The translations under genes were made by a program, and so were the position numbers. From Chamaesiphon sp. (GTDB taxonomy: Bacteria > Cyanobacteriota > Cyanobacteriia > Cyanobacteriales > Chamaesiphonaceae), in NCBI GenBank assembly GCA_026786125.1, contig JAJAYU010000352.1:1-6270 (forward strand): DNA of 6,270 bases. The letters are read 5' to 3'. Shown here piece by piece: positions 5,655-6,270 of the stretch. Numbering within the stretch: position 1 is the stretch's first letter; each line of letters starts with the position of its first letter. The notes under the pieces were generated by a model. It did not search any database and was not told the origin of the DNA. It saw only the letters and a list, made by a program, of their open reading frames with translations.

Positions 5655-5957
5655 ATGGCGGAGCAAAGTAAATTACCCCAACGGCATCCCCAAGAGAAGA
5701 TCGATCGAGTGATTGTCGATTTATTATTAGAGAGCGATCCTCAAGAATCGATGGCATTATCCGAACTAGCTCGGCTGAGAATTCGCTACAATGGCTTTCC
5801 TGGTGCTACAGATATTCAGGAGAATCTCAATCGACTATTACTTGAATGGCATCTGACTGAGGAGCAATTATTTGCCAAAACCCGCGCCTTGCATAGTAGT
5901 GAGCAGATCTATCAAGTCAAAGCGAAAAAGTATCAGGAGCAAGAAGATTGGAATTAA
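5655..5957 (+). CDS. DUF3288 family protein
   Basis: A 100-residue acidic, soluble, probably all-helical protein with no signal peptide or membrane segment. The patterns HPQEKIDRVIVDLLL near the start, ELARLRIRYNGFPGA in the middle and W-LTEEQLFAKTRALH towards the end match, as I remember it, the cyanobacterial DUF3288 family of about 90-100 residues. The function of the family is unknown. The last 20 residues are rich in Lys, Gln and Glu (QVKAKKYQEQEDWN). It is transcribed divergently from dusA. No Shine-Dalgarno is seen before ATG 5655, which is common in cyanobacteria. Confidence 0.85.
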   Translation: MAEQSKLPQRHPQEKIDRVIVDLLLESDPQESMALSELARLRIRYNGFPGATDIQENLNRLLLEWHLTEEQLFAKTRALHSSEQIYQVKAKKYQEQEDWN

Positions 5958-6018
5958 ATTTAGATCATCCTCGGCTATCAGTATCTACCCTCCTAACAAA
6001 TAACCGAACGGCACCAGA

Positions 6019-6024
6019 TATAAT
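6019..6024 (+). promoter_or_regulatory. Candidate -10 element (TATAAT)
   Basis: A perfect TATAAT lies 46 bases before the start of the PIN/TRAM-type gene. No acceptable -35 box is found 16-18 bases upstream, so if real it would be a -35-less type that needs an activator or another sigma factor. Confidence 0.4.
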
Positions 6025-6070
6025 GGAATAGAGAGATCTACTCATACTCGACTCGATCGGAAGCCTACCC

Positions 6071-6270
6071 ATGCTCGACTTTACAATTATCCTCCTACTA
6101 ATCCTAGCCGCGGCAGGGATTGGCTACGGTATCGTGGATATATTACCCAGTGAGATGTTGGCAAAAGTCACTAATCAAGAGGGTTTACGGATTGTCTCAG
6201 CCGGTTTTGCCGCCCTATTTGGAGGCGCATTTGGCTTTTTCGTCAAATCGGCTTATCGTCGCTTAGAAGC
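6071..6270 (+). CDS. PIN/TRAM-domain membrane protein, N-terminal part (3' end cut by window)
   Basis: Only 66 codons are visible. They hold two predicted membrane helices, at residues ~4-25 (FTIILLLILAAAGIGYGIVD) and ~39-58 (Gly/Ala/Phe-rich), joined by LPSEMLAKVTNQEG. A positively charged end (KSAYRRLE) follows. This start resembles, from memory, the N-terminus of the cyanobacterial YacL-like PIN/TRAM proteins: a membrane anchor followed by a cytoplasmic PIN nuclease-type domain and a TRAM RNA-binding domain. Those domains lie outside the window, so the assignment rests on the anchor only. GGAAG at 6059-6063 is a fitting ribosome binding site, seven bases before the ATG. It could be another small membrane protein. 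Confidence 0.65.
   Translation, partial: MLDFTIILLLILAAAGIGYGIVDILPSEMLAKVTNQEGLRIVSAGFAALFGGAFGFFVKSAYRRLE

Overview
The window comes from a beta-cyanobacterium. The minus strand carries a beta-carboxysome (ccm) operon. The flanks hold a DUF3288 gene and the start of a membrane PIN/TRAM gene, both of types familiar from cyanobacteria. The DNA is rich in CGATCG and has one HIP1 octamer (GCGATCGC), a cyanobacterial hallmark. Genus cannot be fixed from the sequence alone.

Layout, from the right edge in the direction of ccm transcription. At 5655-6270 two plus-strand genes appear: a DUF3288 protein and the first 66 codons of a two-transmembrane PIN/TRAM-type protein. Divergent to them is dusA (tRNA dihydrouridine synthase). 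A 248-base gap holding the likely ccm promoter follows. Then come ccmK2, ccmK1, ccmL, a short ccmM, ccmN, a ParA-type ATPase (mcdA) and a small disordered/coiled-coil protein (mcdB). After a 151-base gap with a GGGAGACT tandem repeat comes a further BMC-domain shell gene cut by the left edge; it resembles the CcmK3 type.

How the genes work together: CcmK1/K2 form the hexamer facets and CcmL the pentamer vertices. CcmM condenses Rubisco through its small-subunit-like (SSUL) domains. CcmN links the core to the shell through a C-terminal encapsulation peptide. McdA and McdB space carboxysomes along the nucleoid. The junctions ccmN/mcdA and mcdA/mcdB are only a few bases, so assembly and positioning genes are probably co-transcribed.

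The most unusual point is that ccmM encodes only three SSUL domains, like the M35 product of other species. There is no gamma-carbonic-anhydrase domain, and an in-frame stop lies just upstream of the start. The normal CcmN docking partner is therefore missing from this locus. In addition, the redox cysteine pair is found only in the third SSUL domain.
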